Source of the DNA: Yoonia sp. I 8.24
GTDB lineage: Bacteria; Pseudomonadota; Alphaproteobacteria; Rhodobacterales; Rhodobacteraceae
Length of the DNA: 64,000 bases
Direction of reading: 5' to 3'
Assembly: GCF_022096995.1 (NCBI RefSeq)
Contig: NZ_JACXGQ010000004.1
Coordinates: forward strand, 248,001 to 312,000
The notes below the pieces were generated by a model. The model was not told the origin of the DNA. It ran no database searches and worked only from the letters and a program-made list of their open reading frames with translations. A program made the translations under genes and the position numbers. Positions 62,938 to 64,000 of this stretch are shown here, piece after piece. Position 1 is the stretch's first letter; each line of letters begins with the position of its first letter.

Positions 62938-64000
62938 GAAGTTGCTTTCGAAGTTTGGTGAGAAGATCGGTCGAGAACCACGACCGCAACAAAAAGACCA
63001 AGGCCCACAGCCGCGCTAATCAACCCTTGGAACAAGAGGCACAAGCCCGCTGCCGCAGCGATTATCCGCACAAGTGGCGACAACCGCCCATTCAGATTGC
63101 CGATGATCGCAACCCCAATGGCGAATGTCCCCAGTGCCGCCGTGACAATGGCAAAACCGTTTTCAACGATTGTACCCCCCATCAACAGACCCGGCCCATA
63201 GACAAAGGCAAATGGCAGCACAAAGGATGTCGCCGCATAGCTTGCTGCGGTCCAGCCCACCTTATTCACATTCGCGCCTGCGATGCCCCCCGCCACATAA
63301 GACGCAAGCGCAACAGGCGGTGTGATTGTCGAGATACAGCCGTAGTAAAAGACAAAGAAATGCGCGGTCAGCACTGGCACGCCAAGCTTCACCAGCGCAG
63401 GTGCCACCACCGTCGCAAGGATAAGATATGCAGCAGTCGTCGGCAGCCCCATGCCCAAAATGATCGATGTGATCATGGTGAAGAATAGCGCAAGGAACAG
63501 ATAGCCACCCGATGCCAAATCAATCAGCGTCGCAATCTTTGACCCAAGCCCCGTGACCCCCAAAATCCCCGCGATAATCCCCGCTGCGGCACAGGCCGCA
63601 GAAATGGTCACCACAGAGCGCGCCCCCTCTGAGATTGAGCGCATAAGTTTTTCAAAGAATACCTTGTCGATTTTACGCTGCCAAACGATATCGCCCAAGA
63701 CCAACACACCCATCGCCCAAAGCGAGGCCTTAAACGGGGAATAGCCCATCAGCATCATTGTGATTAGCGTCCCAAAGGCTGCAATAAAGGGGCTGCCCTT
63801 TACCAAAACTTTGGCCAAAGGCTCTGCGCTGATTTCAGCGCCAGTGTTCGGCGCAATACCAGATTTGACCGCTTGCAAGTGCACAACCACAAATGCAGAG
63901 CCAAAAAACAAAAGCGCGGGCACAATGGCCGCAGCCATTACCGATGTGTAAGGGACGCCCACGATTTCAGCCATGATAAAGGCCGCGGCCCCCATCACTG
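62934..64000 (-). CDS. TRAP transporter fused permease, partial (C-terminal part)
   Basis: The C-terminal part of a TRAP 4TM/12TM fused permease (DctQM type), cut by the right edge. The visible 350 residues include MGAAAFIMAEIVGVPYTSV, GLPTTAAYLILATVVAPAL and STITPPVALASYVAGGIAGAN, classic TRAP large-subunit segments. The first codons in the window are internal, since the family's PVMGAAAF stretch is not an N-terminus. The periplasmic binding protein is presumably further right. Substrates of this group are usually acids. Confidence 0.9.
   Translation of the reverse strand, partial: VMGAAAFIMAEIVGVPYTSVMAAAIVPALLFFGSAFVVVHLQAVKSGIAPNTGAEISAEPLAKVLVKGSPFIAAFGTLITMMLMGYSPFKASLWAMGVLVLGDIVWQRKIDKVFFEKLMRSISEGARSVVTISAACAAAGIIAGILGVTGLGSKIATLIDLASGGYLFLALFFTMITSIILGMGLPTTAAYLILATVVAPALVKLGVPVLTAHFFVFYYGCISTITPPVALASYVAGGIAGANVNKVGWTAASYAATSFVLPFAFVYGPGLLMGGTIVENGFAIVTAALGTFAIGVAIIGNLNGRLSPLVRIIAAAAGLCLLFQGLISAAVGLGLFVAVVVLDRSSHQTSKATS

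Noticed and set aside
1-64000. tRNA, rRNA, CRISPR arrays, insertion sequences, prophage
   Set aside because: I looked for clover-leaf and repeat-spacer patterns and for transposase, integrase or phage structural motifs among the proteins and saw none. A dedicated scan would be needed for certainty.

Overview
The window looks like a chromosomal segment of a marine alphaproteobacterium of the Rhodobacterales (Roseobacter group). The grounds are the gene set and order rather than any rRNA, which is absent: ccoNOQP beside a universal stress gene and an FnrL regulator, a fused Sat/APS kinase, an hsp20-DUF1150 pair, a rhizobial-type glpSTPQUV glycerol ABC system, and many TRAP, TTT and ABC importers. 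Coding density is high and no intergenic gap reaches 300 bases. I saw no tRNA, rRNA, CRISPR array, transposase or integrase.

Layout. 0-9.3 kb: purEK (purK cut by the left edge), a DUF465 protein, an RpoH-type heat-shock promoter driving hsp20-DUF1150, three tandem glycosyltransferase paralogues downstream of a PAPS-synthesising sat/cysC fusion, trxB, a divergent Lrp regulator, and an orphan protein. 9.4-16.3 kb: the high-affinity cbb3 oxidase operon ccoNOQP with a terminator, an FNR box between ccoN and a divergent usp gene, then a retron (a reverse transcriptase preceded by a structured msr-msd-like RNA with 9-base a1/a2 repeats), then fnrL. 16.4-26.3 kb: a complete non-phosphorylating L-fucose pathway with its ABC importer, arranged divergently around a GntR gene and a palindromic operator. 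26.3-32 kb: the yhaO-yhaN DNA repair/nuclease pair and purU. 32-42.2 kb: a glycerol regulon (glpR, glpD, glpSTPQUV, glpK) with two DeoR-type operator candidates. 42.3-45.5 kb: xylFHG xylose importer. 45.6-51.2 kb: a secreted UnbV/VCBS protein, a secreted orphan, dodecin, a DEDD exonuclease, and a zinc-starvation operon (COG0523 GTPase, DUF1826, small protein) behind a Zur-like box. 51.2-64 kb: a catabolic region with a TTT transporter, a LysR regulator, a luciferase-like monooxygenase, a lactonase-like hydrolase, two Gfo/Idh/MocA dehydrogenases, a BKACE enzyme, an AEC carrier, a flavin reductase, a cupin and a TRAP permease cut by the right edge.

The most distinctive item is the retron at 14.0-15.5 kb. 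Its RT carries the retron hallmarks (YADD, LPQGAPSSP, VTG). The RNA immediately upstream folds, by eye, into the expected a1 - msr hairpins (one with a UUU loop) - long msd hairpin - a2 arrangement. No separate effector gene flanks it. The second lead is the 51-64 kb cluster, whose substrate is unknown. Two promoters in it share near-identical LysR boxes (ATC-N9-GAT), tying the TTT importer to the monooxygenase/BKACE genes.
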